NCBI GenBank assembly: GCA_902586125.1
Contig: CACIGI010000003.1
Span: 21,407-85,406 of the forward strand
Reading direction: 5' to 3'
DNA from: an uncultured Pelagibacteraceae bacterium
Lineage (GTDB): Bacteria; Pseudomonadota; Alphaproteobacteria; Pelagibacterales; Pelagibacteraceae
DNA length: 64,000 nucleotides
Positions 8,663 through 19,287 of this stretch are shown one piece after another (position 1 is the stretch's first letter; every line of letters starts with the position of its first letter). Position numbers and translations under genes: made by a program. The notes below the pieces were generated by a model. It did no database searches. It worked only from the letters and a program-made list of their open reading frames with translations, and had not been told where the DNA came from.

Positions 8663-11600
8663 AAACCAGTATCTCTCCAGCCACCTTGATTAGTTAGAAC
8701 TTCACCAGGTATAGATAAAATTGAATATAAAGTATCTTCATTCTCACTTGGTCCAGCAACGTTAGCAAATAATTGATCTCCAAATATAACTAATTCAGAT
8801 AAAACACCGTCTCTTACAAAAGTACAAGTTTGTACTTGAGCTTCCTTACCTTTAACAAGTTTATGAGAATTGTCTGTTCCACATTCATCATCATGAACAC
8901 AAATAAATGCCTTACCAATAGCACATTTGTTTGATCCCGAGGGTGGTTCGTAAACAGGATAATAAACTTGTCCTTTAAATAAAGTCGGAGGTGCAGAAGC
9001 TTTTCTAAAATTATTATCGTTATCAGTTCTTAGATCACCTACTGCGGGTTTATTGGCCTCTGTAAATTCTCCAGCAGCTACTGCTTCGGCAATCTCTGAC
9101 GCAGAATAAAACTCATCGGGTCTATCTAAATGATAAACCCAACCACTTTCTGTACTAGGACACAAATCCCCTGTTTCATCTTCTGTAACATCTGAACATA
9201 CAGCAAGATCGTCGATAGACATGGCCAGATTAGCTCCATTGTGAGCTATCTCTGAAAAAGTATCAGAAGTTGGTTCTGGAACAGTAACAGTATTTAAATG
9301 TCTAAATAAAGGATAGTCACGATCTCGAATGCCGTACAAAATATTATCCATCCCTCGAGTTTTATCCCCAAGTGCATTAAAGTCTCCTGTGCCTCCAAAT
9401 AACCAAAAGTCCTTAGTTTCTAAACCTATTCCTGCATCCATTGAAAAAAATGAGTATCTTCTATTTACCGAACTAGCATTCAACCTAAATAAAGTAGTCT
9501 GATCAAAAAAATTTGCACTATCTGTACAACAGTCTGTTAGATTTATTTTTGTAATTTTACCTTCTCTATCGTTTATATAAACCATTGCTCCTTTCCAAGG
9601 AATTCCAAAAGCTGTATCAGGAGTGATAACAACTGGTGTAGTAGGTACAGCATTATTAATGTCACTGCCATTATCTGTGGTAATCCCACTATTTCCAAAC
9701 GATACTCCTGATGGATGAGTATCAACAATTGTTATTGGTCCATTGTTATATTCATGACCATAAATCCTTCCTGGGTTAGCCATATCACTTAAATCAACCA
9801 AATATACTGCAGAGCCAGTGCATGAATTACTTGATGACATACCAGCACCCATAATTGCCACATATTTATCTGTTGATGTCCCACCAGCATCAGAGGTCAG
9901 GCCCAGTGTATCAGAGGGTAGCCTAACAATTCTAGGCGTTGACCAAGTTTCACCTAATTTACTATAATCATATTGAGTATCATCAATTGATGTTGCTTGG
10001 CATGATGTTTGAATAAAAATATTATCACCTTCTACTTGGGTTACATTGCCTTGCGCATCTGTTATTTCTTGGTCACCTCGATTAATGACCTTGTCCTCAT
10101 TAAATGTAATTACAAACTCTCCATTAACCATTCTTGCCTCTGAGAAATCGAGTGGTTCGAACGCTCCATTTTTTAGTTCAGTAACATTTAATAAAGCCTT
10201 ATCGATTGCCACATTATTTGGCGTATTTAATTGAATGTCTTTAAAAGTGAAAGTTGTACCCTCAAAACAGGAATTGGTTCCATTAGTTTTAAAGTTTTGA
10301 CCTAATGCAGCTAACTCGGTTTGGGTTTGACATGCTTGAATATTGTCTCGGTTAGTGGTTGTAGCCGAGTCGGTGCCACCATCTGCAGCAGCAGCTGTAT
10401 TATAATTATTAAGAGCAGTAACTCCTTCTTCTGATTGACCTAAAGAGGCAGAGCCTGAGGAGTATTCATAAGATGTGATAAGTCCATCGCTATCTACTCT
10501 ATAAACTACGTTATTGATATAATCATTATAGACTGTAAACATGTGTAGAGGTCCAAGTCCATTTTCTACAATTGGATTAGTTACATCGAGAACTGTAAAT
10601 CCTGATCCACCTCGCCCAAATGGAACGAATAATATTGTATGCCAGTCTTCTGTGGTACTAATAGTTCCATCAGGTTCTAAACCTTTTATAAACACATCAT
10701 GTACGACTGGTGAGCCATCTACTCCAAATATTGCGTTACTTCCTCCTTTGTCACCTCCTACTCTCCCGTCAAGAGCAGAATTTATTAGTGTGGGTAATTT
10801 TCCAATTAACACTGGAGGAAGAAATGCCCATTCCTCTTGTCCAGTTTCTGCATTAAATGCATGTAACAATCCACTATTCGAACCTGCATAAACAACGCTT
10901 CTTCTGTTTTGATGAGAATTTATAAATCCTTGGTAATTATTTATTGTTCTAAAATAAGCTTCTTCATTTTGTGCATCGAATTCAACACTGGCATTTGGTG
11001 CACCAATTTCAATCAATTGAGAATGGTATATGTCACCAAGAACATGATCTCTTAATTCTACTGTGCCTTGTGGGTTAGTTGTGCAATCTCCATCATAATC
11101 AAAAAAATCTTGTCCTGCTAAAAAACGGAAAAGTCCCCTTGCTTCATCGATTGTCGTATCCAGTCCACCACAGGTTGAGCTTGTTGTATGATAATTTGAA
11201 AGCCGAAAACCTAACATTTCCATTTCAGGGATTAAGAGCTCAGCATTATCATCATTTAGATTGTCCCAATTACCAATATAACCACCATCTGCGTCCGGAA
11301 TTACAGTCCATAAATTTCTCGAATCATCTCCACTATAATCGGCGCTTCCAGAAGATTGTAGGCGTACTTGTTCAGCTGCATTCCAATTCCCAGGAAAGTT
11401 TGGGTCGTGAGCCACTCTTCCATCTGCAAATAATCTTTTTCTTAAAATAGTCCCTTTCCATTCACCATATTGTTCATATTCAAATTGTGCTTGATATAAA
11501 GAACCTCCTTGCTCAATAGTCGCTGTAATTGATGGCGCGGTAAATGACAATCGTTCTGCAACGATTTGTCTGATTTTCTGTTGAAGCACAGTTTGAAGTT

Positions 11601-13551
11601 CTTCAGGTGTCGCTGCAACGATTGTAGGCTCGCAGTCTGCATCTCCAGCTTGAGCACATGAACCTGCTACTGCTAATTCGTCAAATGATGTCATTCCTTC
11701 TGCTCTAATTCCATTTCCATACGCAACAAATAACGTTTTAATACCCTTGCCTCTTAGGGCCTCAAGTCTTGCCGCAGTTCGACCTCTATTATTACTACTT
11801 GGTAATCCAGTTTTCTTCTGCATTCCATCACCAATAACAATTACATAATTCAACTGACAGTCAGAATCTTCGTCAAGAGGTGAAACATCACCTGTAAAAT
11901 AATCATGAGCAATTTGAGAAAACGCCTCTGAGTCGGTTCCAAAACTTGTTCTAATATTCCTCACGATTGGGATGGCTCTTGTAGATCCCTCGGGTCCAAT
12001 ACCAACATTTAAACAAGAGTTTGAAGTGCATATTCTGCTTCTACCATTTGGATGATTGCCGACCCATCCTCCATAATAATTACATGGATTATTATCATTA
12101 TGACAATGACCACCACCCCTACCTCTTGGTGGTCTGACTGTTCTTCCTAGGTTTCTTTCACCAGCATTCCAATGACCAAAACCAAATTGAGCACCAGTAT
12201 TTAATGTACTATCTGAGAATATTGAAATAATAGCCTTTTTTGCTCCTTCCAATCTCGAAAAAAGAGTTCCTCCATATTGAATTTGCCATGCAGTGTCCTC
12301 TGTTCCATCAGCAAAATCTGCTAATGTAAGTTCATCAACATAACCAGCATGACTAAATATAAGTCTATTATTGGATATATTCATTGCTCCAAGACCATTA
12401 GTTATTCTAATCGATCCAGCAGCAAGTGTGCCTGCATCGATAGCATCTCCAGCAGCATCGACATTTGCAGAGGAACTGTCAGTTCCAGCTTCGACTGTAG
12501 CAGTACAAGTAGTGTCTGATGTCCAGCTTACATTTTGTATTTTTCTTTGTCGATTACCTCCAACATACATCACATCATTATCGTTTGGAGAGATATCAAA
12601 CATAGTCGTAAATGTAACCTGGTTTCCTGTAGCGTTTGCTCTTCCTCGACAAAATCTCGTCGACGCACCTCTCATAACTTTGACTGTTCCTTGGTCTCTT
12701 GTTGGATATCCATAAACATTTCCATCATCAGCAAAATAAATCATGGATGAGTTATTATTTAATCTTAATCGAGAGGCATCAAAAACTCTTGACCAAACAT
12801 TATTTCTACTTCTTCTGCCAGCAGATCTTACGCAGTCACCTTCATCAAGGTTACAAGTCATTATGTAAGCATTTCTTCCATCTCTCCCATAGATAGCAAT
12901 AACATTGTTGTTGTTGGCATCTACACTCATATCAAAACCTCTAATTTGAGTTCCACGTCTACCACCTCCAGGCTTTATCGCTAATCGACATTGAAAATTT
13001 GAGTCAAGAGCAAAAACTGCTGTATTATTATTATTGGGTTGGTATTGACCTACAAATAAAAGTGTTTCATTATTTATATTAGTTCCACCGATAGTGACAT
13101 TGCTTAAATAAAATGCCCCATGTAACATTCTGTTTGTCGATATATTTGAGTTTTGACTTATATTACCTCTTTGATTAATTCCCCAATCACAACTTCGATC
13201 AGTATTTCCATTAGCCCACCAAGTTCTAGCCTCATATGTGGCACCATTGTCTCTAGTTCCTGTAATATTTGTTCTTACTCCATTAGAATTAATTAGAAAT
13301 AAACCTCCATCACGTTTGCTTGCTGCTGTGAGATATCTATCTCCTGTTGTAGGATTTACTGTGATTGAGGTAATATTAGGCAAACCATCTCCAATTTTAT
13401 TATCCATACTATTAGAACTATCTAATAAAATTAAAATATTTGCTTTTACATCTCCTTCACCTGAACCTGGTGGTAAAGGCTTTGCTTTTATCGGTTGACC
13501 AATGCATAGGATCAAAATTAAAAAACTGAATATTTTATAAAAATTTTTCAT
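8659..13551 (-). CDS. pilY1: PilY1/PilC-like pilus tip-associated protein
   Basis: 1630 aa, signal peptide, VWA-like start (ILILLDSSNSMDN), C-terminal beta-propeller (YAGSNSGLLHAFNAETGQEEWAFLPP); beside prepilin genes. Confidence 0.88.
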   Translation of the reverse strand: MKNFYKIFSFLILILCIGQPIKAKPLPPGSGEGDVKANILILLDSSNSMDNKIGDGLPNITSITVNPTTGDRYLTAASKRDGGLFLINSNGVRTNITGTRDNGATYEARTWWANGNTDRSCDWGINQRGNISQNSNISTNRMLHGAFYLSNVTIGGTNINNETLLFVGQYQPNNNNTAVFALDSNFQCRLAIKPGGGRRGTQIRGFDMSVDANNNNVIAIYGRDGRNAYIMTCNLDEGDCVRSAGRRSRNNVWSRVFDASRLRLNNNSSMIYFADDGNVYGYPTRDQGTVKVMRGASTRFCRGRANATGNQVTFTTMFDISPNDNDVMYVGGNRQRKIQNVSWTSDTTCTATVEAGTDSSSANVDAAGDAIDAGTLAAGSIRITNGLGAMNISNNRLIFSHAGYVDELTLADFADGTEDTAWQIQYGGTLFSRLEGAKKAIISIFSDSTLNTGAQFGFGHWNAGERNLGRTVRPPRGRGGGHCHNDNNPCNYYGGWVGNHPNGRSRICTSNSCLNVGIGPEGSTRAIPIVRNIRTSFGTDSEAFSQIAHDYFTGDVSPLDEDSDCQLNYVIVIGDGMQKKTGLPSSNNRGRTAARLEALRGKGIKTLFVAYGNGIRAEGMTSFDELAVAGSCAQAGDADCEPTIVAATPEELQTVLQQKIRQIVAERLSFTAPSITATIEQGGSLYQAQFEYEQYGEWKGTILRKRLFADGRVAHDPNFPGNWNAAEQVRLQSSGSADYSGDDSRNLWTVIPDADGGYIGNWDNLNDDNAELLIPEMEMLGFRLSNYHTTSSTCGGLDTTIDEARGLFRFLAGQDFFDYDGDCTTNPQGTVELRDHVLGDIYHSQLIEIGAPNASVEFDAQNEEAYFRTINNYQGFINSHQNRRSVVYAGSNSGLLHAFNAETGQEEWAFLPPVLIGKLPTLINSALDGRVGGDKGGSNAIFGVDGSPVVHDVFIKGLEPDGTISTTEDWHTILFVPFGRGGSGFTVLDVTNPIVENGLGPLHMFTVYNDYINNVVYRVDSDGLITSYEYSSGSASLGQSEEGVTALNNYNTAAAADGGTDSATTTNRDNIQACQTQTELAALGQNFKTNGTNSCFEGTTFTFKDIQLNTPNNVAIDKALLNVTELKNGAFEPLDFSEARMVNGEFVITFNEDKVINRGDQEITDAQGNVTQVEGDNIFIQTSCQATSIDDTQYDYSKLGETWSTPRIVRLPSDTLGLTSDAGGTSTDKYVAIMGAGMSSSNSCTGSAVYLVDLSDMANPGRIYGHEYNNGPITIVDTHPSGVSFGNSGITTDNGSDINNAVPTTPVVITPDTAFGIPWKGAMVYINDREGKITKINLTDCCTDSANFFDQTTLFRLNASSVNRRYSFFSMDAGIGLETKDFWLFGGTGDFNALGDKTRGMDNILYGIRDRDYPLFRHLNTVTVPEPTSDTFSEIAHNGANLAMSIDDLAVCSDVTEDETGDLCPSTESGWVYHLDRPDEFYSASEIAEAVAAGEFTEANKPAVGDLRTDNDNNFRKASAPPTLFKGQVYYPVYEPPSGSNKCAIGKAFICVHDDECGTDNSHKLVKGKEAQVQTCTFVRDGVLSELVIFGDQLFANVAGPSENEDTLYSILSIPGEVLTNQGGWRDTGF

Positions 13552-13563
13552 TTCAAATTTATA

Positions 13564-14082
13564 TTACATCACTTCTATAACTTCAGGTCCAAATAAGTAT
13601 TCTTTAAATTCAGGTTTAGTAATAGTTAGAGTCTCAAAATTGCCTTTAGAGTCACTTACTCGACCATAAATTACGTCAATGCCAAAAGATGCTAGACTTA
13701 TTCCACCTACCCAGTCATCCTCAATAACTTCTTCAGAGACATAGCCCAAGGTATTATTAGCGAAATTAAAAATTTTATTTGTACTAGCCTCACCATAGCC
13801 ACCAATGATTTCGGTTCCAATAATTTTACCTTGTCTAACAAATACTTTGATCGATGAATTGTCTAGCTCAGAGTCTTCACAAAAGCTGAAGCTATCATAT
13901 TCGGTCATAAAAGTTAAGGACTCACCATCCTCATCATTTGGCTCATTTAAAAAGTCATATTTTTCTAAAATATTCGCTACCGGGGTGCCTATCTCCTCTT
14001 TAAGAAACTCACAGGCAGCACTTAAATTAATTGCGCTGATATAAATTGTAAAGGATATTAGAGCAATTAAGATTCTTTTCAT
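13564..14082 (-). CDS. Hypothetical secreted protein in the pilus operon
   Basis: 172 aa, signal peptide, located between pilX-like and pilY1-like genes. Confidence 0.7.
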   Translation of the reverse strand: MKRILIALISFTIYISAINLSAACEFLKEEIGTPVANILEKYDFLNEPNDEDGESLTFMTEYDSFSFCEDSELDNSSIKVFVRQGKIIGTEIIGGYGEASTNKIFNFANNTLGYVSEEVIEDDWVGGISLASFGIDVIYGRVSDSKGNFETLTITKPEFKEYLFGPEVIEVM

Positions 14083-14152
14083 TACAAAATACTACTAAAT
14101 TTTTAAAAAAAATAAAATTAGACATTTGTGTTAATTAGTGACCATTTTGAGG

Positions 14153-15043
14153 TTAACTTGATAAGATAACTAAGCTTTCTAAGGGAATTAAAATTTCAGG
14201 ATCTGTTGTTAAAAAATCTCCCTCATCCATGCCTTTGGGCATCAAGTATCCACAACCATAAATTCTGTAAGCAGTCCCCTGTCTTTGAGCATTGGTCGCA
14301 GTTTTTTTAAGACTTGTACCAGCCCCTTTAAATTTTGAAGTACCTGCATTTATTGAAAAAAACTCATATCGGTATCTTGACAAATACTCAATCTCTTCAG
14401 CTGCTTCATTAGCAGTCAATCCAACATTAGCACCAGTTCCTATAATTGGAGCAAGTATTTCGCCAAAATTTAAATTAAATTGGTGGCTTGTTACTAAAAC
14501 AATACCTCTTTCTTTAAAATCTCCTTCATAGATAGCATCACGTGCTTCTTGTGTCATTTGTCCTGCGGCTACTAGAGCATCCAATTCAGCTAGATCGTCT
14601 TGGGTCATGTAATGATTTATCTCTCTTATTAAATTCCTGAAACTATTAAAGCATTTAGTTTCTGTGGGTCTAATAAGATTTCTTGGTATTTCTCTTCCAT
14701 CTGTATGTCTTGCAAATTGATCTGCTCCGCCAGCAAGTTCAGTAAGTTCGGTAATATAATTATCATGTAAAGTTATTTCTGTGACATCAGCACCTGGTGC
14801 TAATGGTGGAATATTATTAATTTCTAACCAAGGCCCAAGCATTCGATTTAAAATTTCTTTTTCCGCTTCTTTTAAAGCATGTTCAGCTACATAGAAAGTT
14901 TGCTGATACTGATCGCTTGTGTTATTGCTCTGATGATCGCCTGCAGAAATAACAATTAAACTTCCACCCATTAAAGACATTACTAACAATAAGACAAGTG
15001 ATAAAATTAATGTAAATCCATTTTGATTATTTTTTCTCATCAA
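14153..15043 (-). CDS. pilX: PilX-like minor pilin
   Basis: N-terminus QNGFTLILSLVLLLVMSLMGGSLIVISAGDHQSNNTSDQYQQTFYVAEHALKEAE, typical of PilX. Confidence 0.8.
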   Translation of the reverse strand: MMRKNNQNGFTLILSLVLLLVMSLMGGSLIVISAGDHQSNNTSDQYQQTFYVAEHALKEAEKEILNRMLGPWLEINNIPPLAPGADVTEITLHDNYITELTELAGGADQFARHTDGREIPRNLIRPTETKCFNSFRNLIREINHYMTQDDLAELDALVAAGQMTQEARDAIYEGDFKERGIVLVTSHQFNLNFGEILAPIIGTGANVGLTANEAAEEIEYLSRYRYEFFSINAGTSKFKGAGTSLKKTATNAQRQGTAYRIYGCGYLMPKGMDEGDFLTTDPEILIPLESLVILSS

Positions 15044-15987
15044 TATAAATTATCTCCTACAACATTCCTTGTGTGCACCGTCACAACCACATTATCTCTT
15101 AAATTCCTATCGGTATAATTTTTTATCTGTCTTGAAAATCCACTTAACTCTCTAGGGTTTTCGTTACTTCGATTAAATCTGAAAAATGGTTTCTCAGATC
15201 TAAAAGCAATTCTGATATCAATTGAACTTATTTTGTACAAATTTTCCCTTGACGCGTCTGAATTTAAATTAGGAACAGGAGTTAAAACTCTTCCATCCTT
15301 ATCTAGAGCAATAAATTCAATATCCTCAACATAATCTCTAATCAATTCTCCTCTGTAACACTCTGGGCAATCAAAATTCCATTCCCCCCCTCTTTCATTT
15401 AAAGGTTGTTGCCAACTACTTTTTGACTTATAAATTGCATACCTTAGATTTGTTGCATTTTGCGAATCACCATCAAATTCTGTTTTGGCGAAGTAAGTTA
15501 CCCTATATCTTTTATAAGGTTGAACAAGATCATTTTGATTAAAATCATCATAAACAAAGTGAATTTTATCACAACAAGCATCTACTTGACCTGGAATTAA
15601 ATTATTTTTTTCCTCAGGCGTATAATCATCAGGATTTTCTGGATCATGACCTAGTTTATCCTTTTCAATAATAATTGGATCATGACTTTCTAAAATGCTA
15701 TCCGTTCCAATGAGAAATGTTAAATTACTTTTTTTTGGAAATCCTTTTTCATTATTTCCCAGATAATATTTGTACCCTGCCATTCGAGCATCTCGGATTA
15801 ATAATTCAATTATATCCCTCGAAGAGCGACTTACTTTAGCTTTTTCTAATACTTGGCTATAAGTATTATTTACGATTGAATAAGTAGTATAAATTGCAGC
15901 CATCATAATTGATGATACTATTATTCCAATTAATATTTCAATTAATGTGAGGCCAGTATTTGTTTTAAAAATTTTGTTACTCATCAT
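15040..15987 (-). CDS. pilW: PilW-like minor pilin
   Basis: Prepilin N-terminus NTGLTLIEILIGIIVSSIMMAAIYTTYS; ATG overlaps the pilX-like upstream gene order. Confidence 0.8.
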   Translation of the reverse strand: MMSNKIFKTNTGLTLIEILIGIIVSSIMMAAIYTTYSIVNNTYSQVLEKAKVSRSSRDIIELLIRDARMAGYKYYLGNNEKGFPKKSNLTFLIGTDSILESHDPIIIEKDKLGHDPENPDDYTPEEKNNLIPGQVDACCDKIHFVYDDFNQNDLVQPYKRYRVTYFAKTEFDGDSQNATNLRYAIYKSKSSWQQPLNERGGEWNFDCPECYRGELIRDYVEDIEFIALDKDGRVLTPVPNLNSDASRENLYKISSIDIRIAFRSEKPFFRFNRSNENPRELSGFSRQIKNYTDRNLRDNVVVTVHTRNVVGDNLY

Positions 15988-16724
15988 TGATTTTGATCGT
16001 TTTGATTTTGATCTCCCTGTGCTGGATTTTCAGGATTAGGTGGCCATCTTCTTAATTTATAATCTGCCTGAAAATATACAAACTTTCTTTTCTTTCCATT
16101 ATTTATCTTCATCTCAACTCTTCCAATATAAAGAGGGTCATCAGTAATAGACTCTAATATATTTGGACAGGTATCAGCCCACTTGCAGATCTCAAATATC
16201 GCTAATTTTTTTTGTTCTTGATTGCTTTGGCATTTTAAAAATCTATTTTCCCCAATAATAGAGTTCCATTTGTCCGTTTTATTTCTTATTGCATCTGTCT
16301 TTTGTGTCTCATAAACATTTTCTGTCGTTTGAAGATTGTTTGATGTCGTAGAGGCTGCTGTTGCTTCACAATTAAATTTAGTTTGGGTAGTATCTGGACT
16401 CCAATGATTATCAGTGTCACTAAAATGTTCTACAAATGATGTTAATGATGTCCCATTGAGTGTAGCCTCATTGTACATTGGATTATACATAATATCTTGA
16501 TTATTTGAACTTTGTTGAAAAAATGTATTTCTACTTCCAATTACATCCTCGACTATCATCTCACTAAGATAGTTTGCTTTAGTTCGATCACCTGAACTAT
16601 TAATTGATTGAACTGAAAAGTTTGTCATTTGCAAAATTGCAATAAATCCAACACCAACAACTGCTGTAGAAACAATCGCCTCTAATATGGAAAGTCCAGC
16701 AATCTTATCTTTCTTTTTAATCAT
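15984..16724 (-). CDS. pilV: PilV-like minor pilin
   Basis: Prepilin N-terminus MIKKKDKIAGLSILEAIVSTAVVGVGFIAILQM; start trimmed from track (16781) to the methionine just before the leader. Confidence 0.75.
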   Translation of the reverse strand: MIKKKDKIAGLSILEAIVSTAVVGVGFIAILQMTNFSVQSINSSGDRTKANYLSEMIVEDVIGSRNTFFQQSSNNQDIMYNPMYNEATLNGTSLTSFVEHFSDTDNHWSPDTTQTKFNCEATAASTTSNNLQTTENVYETQKTDAIRNKTDKWNSIIGENRFLKCQSNQEQKKLAIFEICKWADTCPNILESITDDPLYIGRVEMKINNGKKRKFVYFQADYKLRRWPPNPENPAQGDQNQNDQNQ

Positions 16725-16725
16725 A

Positions 16726-17514
16726 CTATTGTTTGACCCATCCTTGACCTTGTCTCCATTTTTCAAGGTTGATGTTCCCAAACCTTGTCCAATTTATTGC
16801 ATATGTGTAAACTGGATTATTGGCGTCTTCCTCAGAAGGAGGTATTTCACAGACTGCTTCTGTCGTTCTTTTACAAAGAAATAAAACATTATCTGGCGCC
16901 TCTCCTAACATATTAACTTCGTTTTGATCACCCTCTTGTTGTCCCATTCCAGGATTACCTTCTTCTCCCGTTCCATCTCCACATTCATCTCCACCCATAC
17001 ATCCACCAGCACTAAACCATCTTTCGTTTTTACTAAAACAAATCGCTCCAACATTACCTACCCAAGTTGTTGCAAGATTATCGATTTCAATTTGCCTAAC
17101 TTCAATATTGTTTGCGCCTTGACTGGGGTCGTCATCCCAATAATTATTATCTGCAATATTACATCTATCTGGGGGTTCTGGGTTTCCTTCAGTAGCCGCC
17201 GGCCACCAACTACTATCACCATCATTTAACAAACTTCCTAATGTATCTGGTTTCATTCCTTTAGATGTTACTATCAAATTTCCTGCTGTTTCCTCTATAT
17301 GAACCTGTACAAATGCATATTGACCTCTTTGAACTTGAGCATTAATCCCTTCCATCAAGGATTTAATTTTAACAACAGAGCTTCTAACTTCTCTCTCTAC
17401 TCGCCATTTAGAAAATTCTGGGTAGCCTAATCCTGAAATTACTCCAATAATTACCAGGACAATAATTAATTCAAGTATATTGAAACCTTTAATTTTCTCG
17501 TCCTGCACTCGCAT
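16726..17514 (-). CDS. Type IV pilin-like protein (PilE/FimU-like)
   Basis: Prepilin N-terminus IKGFNILELIIVLVIIGVISGLGYPEFSKWR. Confidence 0.8.
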   Translation of the reverse strand: MRVQDEKIKGFNILELIIVLVIIGVISGLGYPEFSKWRVEREVRSSVVKIKSLMEGINAQVQRGQYAFVQVHIEETAGNLIVTSKGMKPDTLGSLLNDGDSSWWPAATEGNPEPPDRCNIADNNYWDDDPSQGANNIEVRQIEIDNLATTWVGNVGAICFSKNERWFSAGGCMGGDECGDGTGEEGNPGMGQQEGDQNEVNMLGEAPDNVLFLCKRTTEAVCEIPPSEEDANNPVYTYAINWTRFGNINLEKWRQGQGWVKQ

Positions 17515-18502
17515 CTATTTTTCCTGCTTTTACTAATTCTTCTAAAGATTTAGTCATAGTAATCATACCATCTTTTACAGCAGTTTGCATGATGCTTGGT
17601 ATTTGATGAATTTTAGATTCCCTTATCAAGTTTTGAATTGGAGGTGTACACTTCATCACTTCGAAAGCACCACAACGGCCTTGACCATCTTTAGTTTTAA
17701 GAAGTCTTTGAGTTACTACCATTTTTAGAGAAGTAGAAATCTGTGCTCGGATCTGAGCTTGTTGTTCTGGTGGAAATACGTCAATTATTCTATTTATTGT
17801 GCTTGGTGCCCCACTTGTGTGCAAAGTTCCAAACACTAAGTGACCAGTTTCTGCAGCTGTTAATGCAAGTGAGACTGTTTCTAAATCTCTCATCTCTCCA
17901 ACTAATATCACATCGGGGTCTTCTCGAAGAGCTGCTTTAAGGGCTGTTGCGAACGTTTGGGTTTGTTTTCCAACCTCTCTATGTGAGACAATACTCTTTA
18001 AATCTTTGTGAATAAATTCCACTGGGTCTTCAACTGTTATGATGTTTGAGGTTCTTGTTTTATTTATTTCATTTACAATTGCAGCCAGAGTTGTGGACTT
18101 TCCTGATCCTGTCGGACCAGTTACCAAAACTAAACCTTTGTGCATATCAACAATATCATAGAGCACTTGGGGTAAATCAAATTGATCCATAGAGGGTATT
18201 ACACTTTCAACTCTTCTTAAAACTGCAGCAGGTCCATGAATAGTTTTATAAAAATTCGCTCTAAACCTTAGTCCACTTAAAGTAACAGATGAGTCTAATT
18301 CATGAGTATCCTGAAATCTTTTCATTTCAATTTCATTGCAATTTGTTGATATTAAATCTTGCAGGTCTTGAGCTTTTACTACAACTTCTTGAATTTTATG
18401 AATCTCTCCAGTTTGACGATAAGCTAATGGCCAGCCACTTCTAATATGAAAGTCTGAAATTTTTTTGTTATTTTTTGCTAATTCTTCTAATTTTTCAAAC
18501 AT
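17489..18502 (-). CDS. pilT: Type IV pilus twitching/retraction ATPase PilT
   Basis: Walker A GPTGSGKSTTLAAI, DPDVILVGEMRDLET, TAAETGHLVFGTLHTSGA. Confidence 0.93.
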   Translation of the reverse strand: MFEKLEELAKNNKKISDFHIRSGWPLAYRQTGEIHKIQEVVVKAQDLQDLISTNCNEIEMKRFQDTHELDSSVTLSGLRFRANFYKTIHGPAAVLRRVESVIPSMDQFDLPQVLYDIVDMHKGLVLVTGPTGSGKSTTLAAIVNEINKTRTSNIITVEDPVEFIHKDLKSIVSHREVGKQTQTFATALKAALREDPDVILVGEMRDLETVSLALTAAETGHLVFGTLHTSGAPSTINRIIDVFPPEQQAQIRAQISTSLKMVVTQRLLKTKDGQGRCGAFEVMKCTPPIQNLIRESKIHQIPSIMQTAVKDGMITMTKSLEELVKAGKIDASAGREN

Positions 18503-18574
18503 ACTAAATTTTATATATAATTTTAAAAAAAAACAATATCTAGTTATACGATAGCGACCAAAATAGGTAATTAT

Positions 18575-18916
18575 CTAGTATAGAAAGTAATATAATATCC
18601 ATACAATTAAGGAATATTCAAAAAAGTTTTTTGAAAAGATTAATTGTTTTTCGGTAAATTTTGAACTTAAAAATTTACTAAAGAACATAAATCCTAGGTG
18701 GACAATAAAGACTGACATAATAACACCAATTAAAGTAGGCTTTATAGAAAAATTTTTATATCCAAAATAAATTGCTGCTAAAAAAGTCAACCAGGAGACT
18801 TTTGAAATAAATATTTTAAAAATTAAACCTGTTTTTTTACTAAAAATCGATTGTGTTTTTATTAGAGAATAAGACCAAGTAAGACCAATTAAAAAACTTA
18901 TATACTTTAAAATCAT
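18575..18916 (-). CDS. Small integral membrane protein, unknown
   Basis: 113 aa, hydrophobic, 4-bp overlap with msrB. Confidence 0.6.
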   Translation of the reverse strand: MILKYISFLIGLTWSYSLIKTQSIFSKKTGLIFKIFISKVSWLTFLAAIYFGYKNFSIKPTLIGVIMSVFIVHLGFMFFSKFLSSKFTEKQLIFSKNFFEYSLIVWILYYFLY

Positions 18917-19287
18917 CTCTTGTCTTTTTCATGAAAAACTAAACAAACTCCATTGTTGCAGTATCTTTTGCCTGTCGGTTGTGGACCATCATCAAAAATA
19001 TGACCATGATGAGCATTACATTTTTTACAATGATACTCTGTTCTAGCATAACCTATTAGGTAATCAGTTTTAGTCTCAAAGACATCTGGTAAAGATTGAA
19101 AAAATGAAGGCCAACCCGACCCACTTTCATATTTTGCTTTTGAATCAAATAATTTTATTCCACAATTAGCACAATGATAACTCCCCTCTCGCTTCTCATT
19201 ATTCAATTCACTACTACCAGCACGCTCTGTGCCATCCTCAAACATTATTAATTTTTGTTCAGCAGTAAGATTAGGATTCTTTATCAT
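18913..19287 (-). CDS. msrB: Peptide methionine-(R)-S-oxide reductase
   Basis: YHCANCGIKLFDS, SGSGWPSFFQ, RTEYHCKKCNAHHGHIFDDGP, RYCNNGVCLVF. Confidence 0.93.
   Translation of the reverse strand: MIKNPNLTAEQKLIMFEDGTERAGSSELNNEKREGSYHCANCGIKLFDSKAKYESGSGWPSFFQSLPDVFETKTDYLIGYARTEYHCKKCNAHHGHIFDDGPQPTGKRYCNNGVCLVFHEKDKR

Noticed and set aside
10046-12896. Several 60-125 aa ORFs on both strands (10046, 10541, 11079, 11442, 12371, 12535, 12699) inside pilY1
   Set aside because: Overlap a supported 1630-aa CDS; composition looks like shadow frames.
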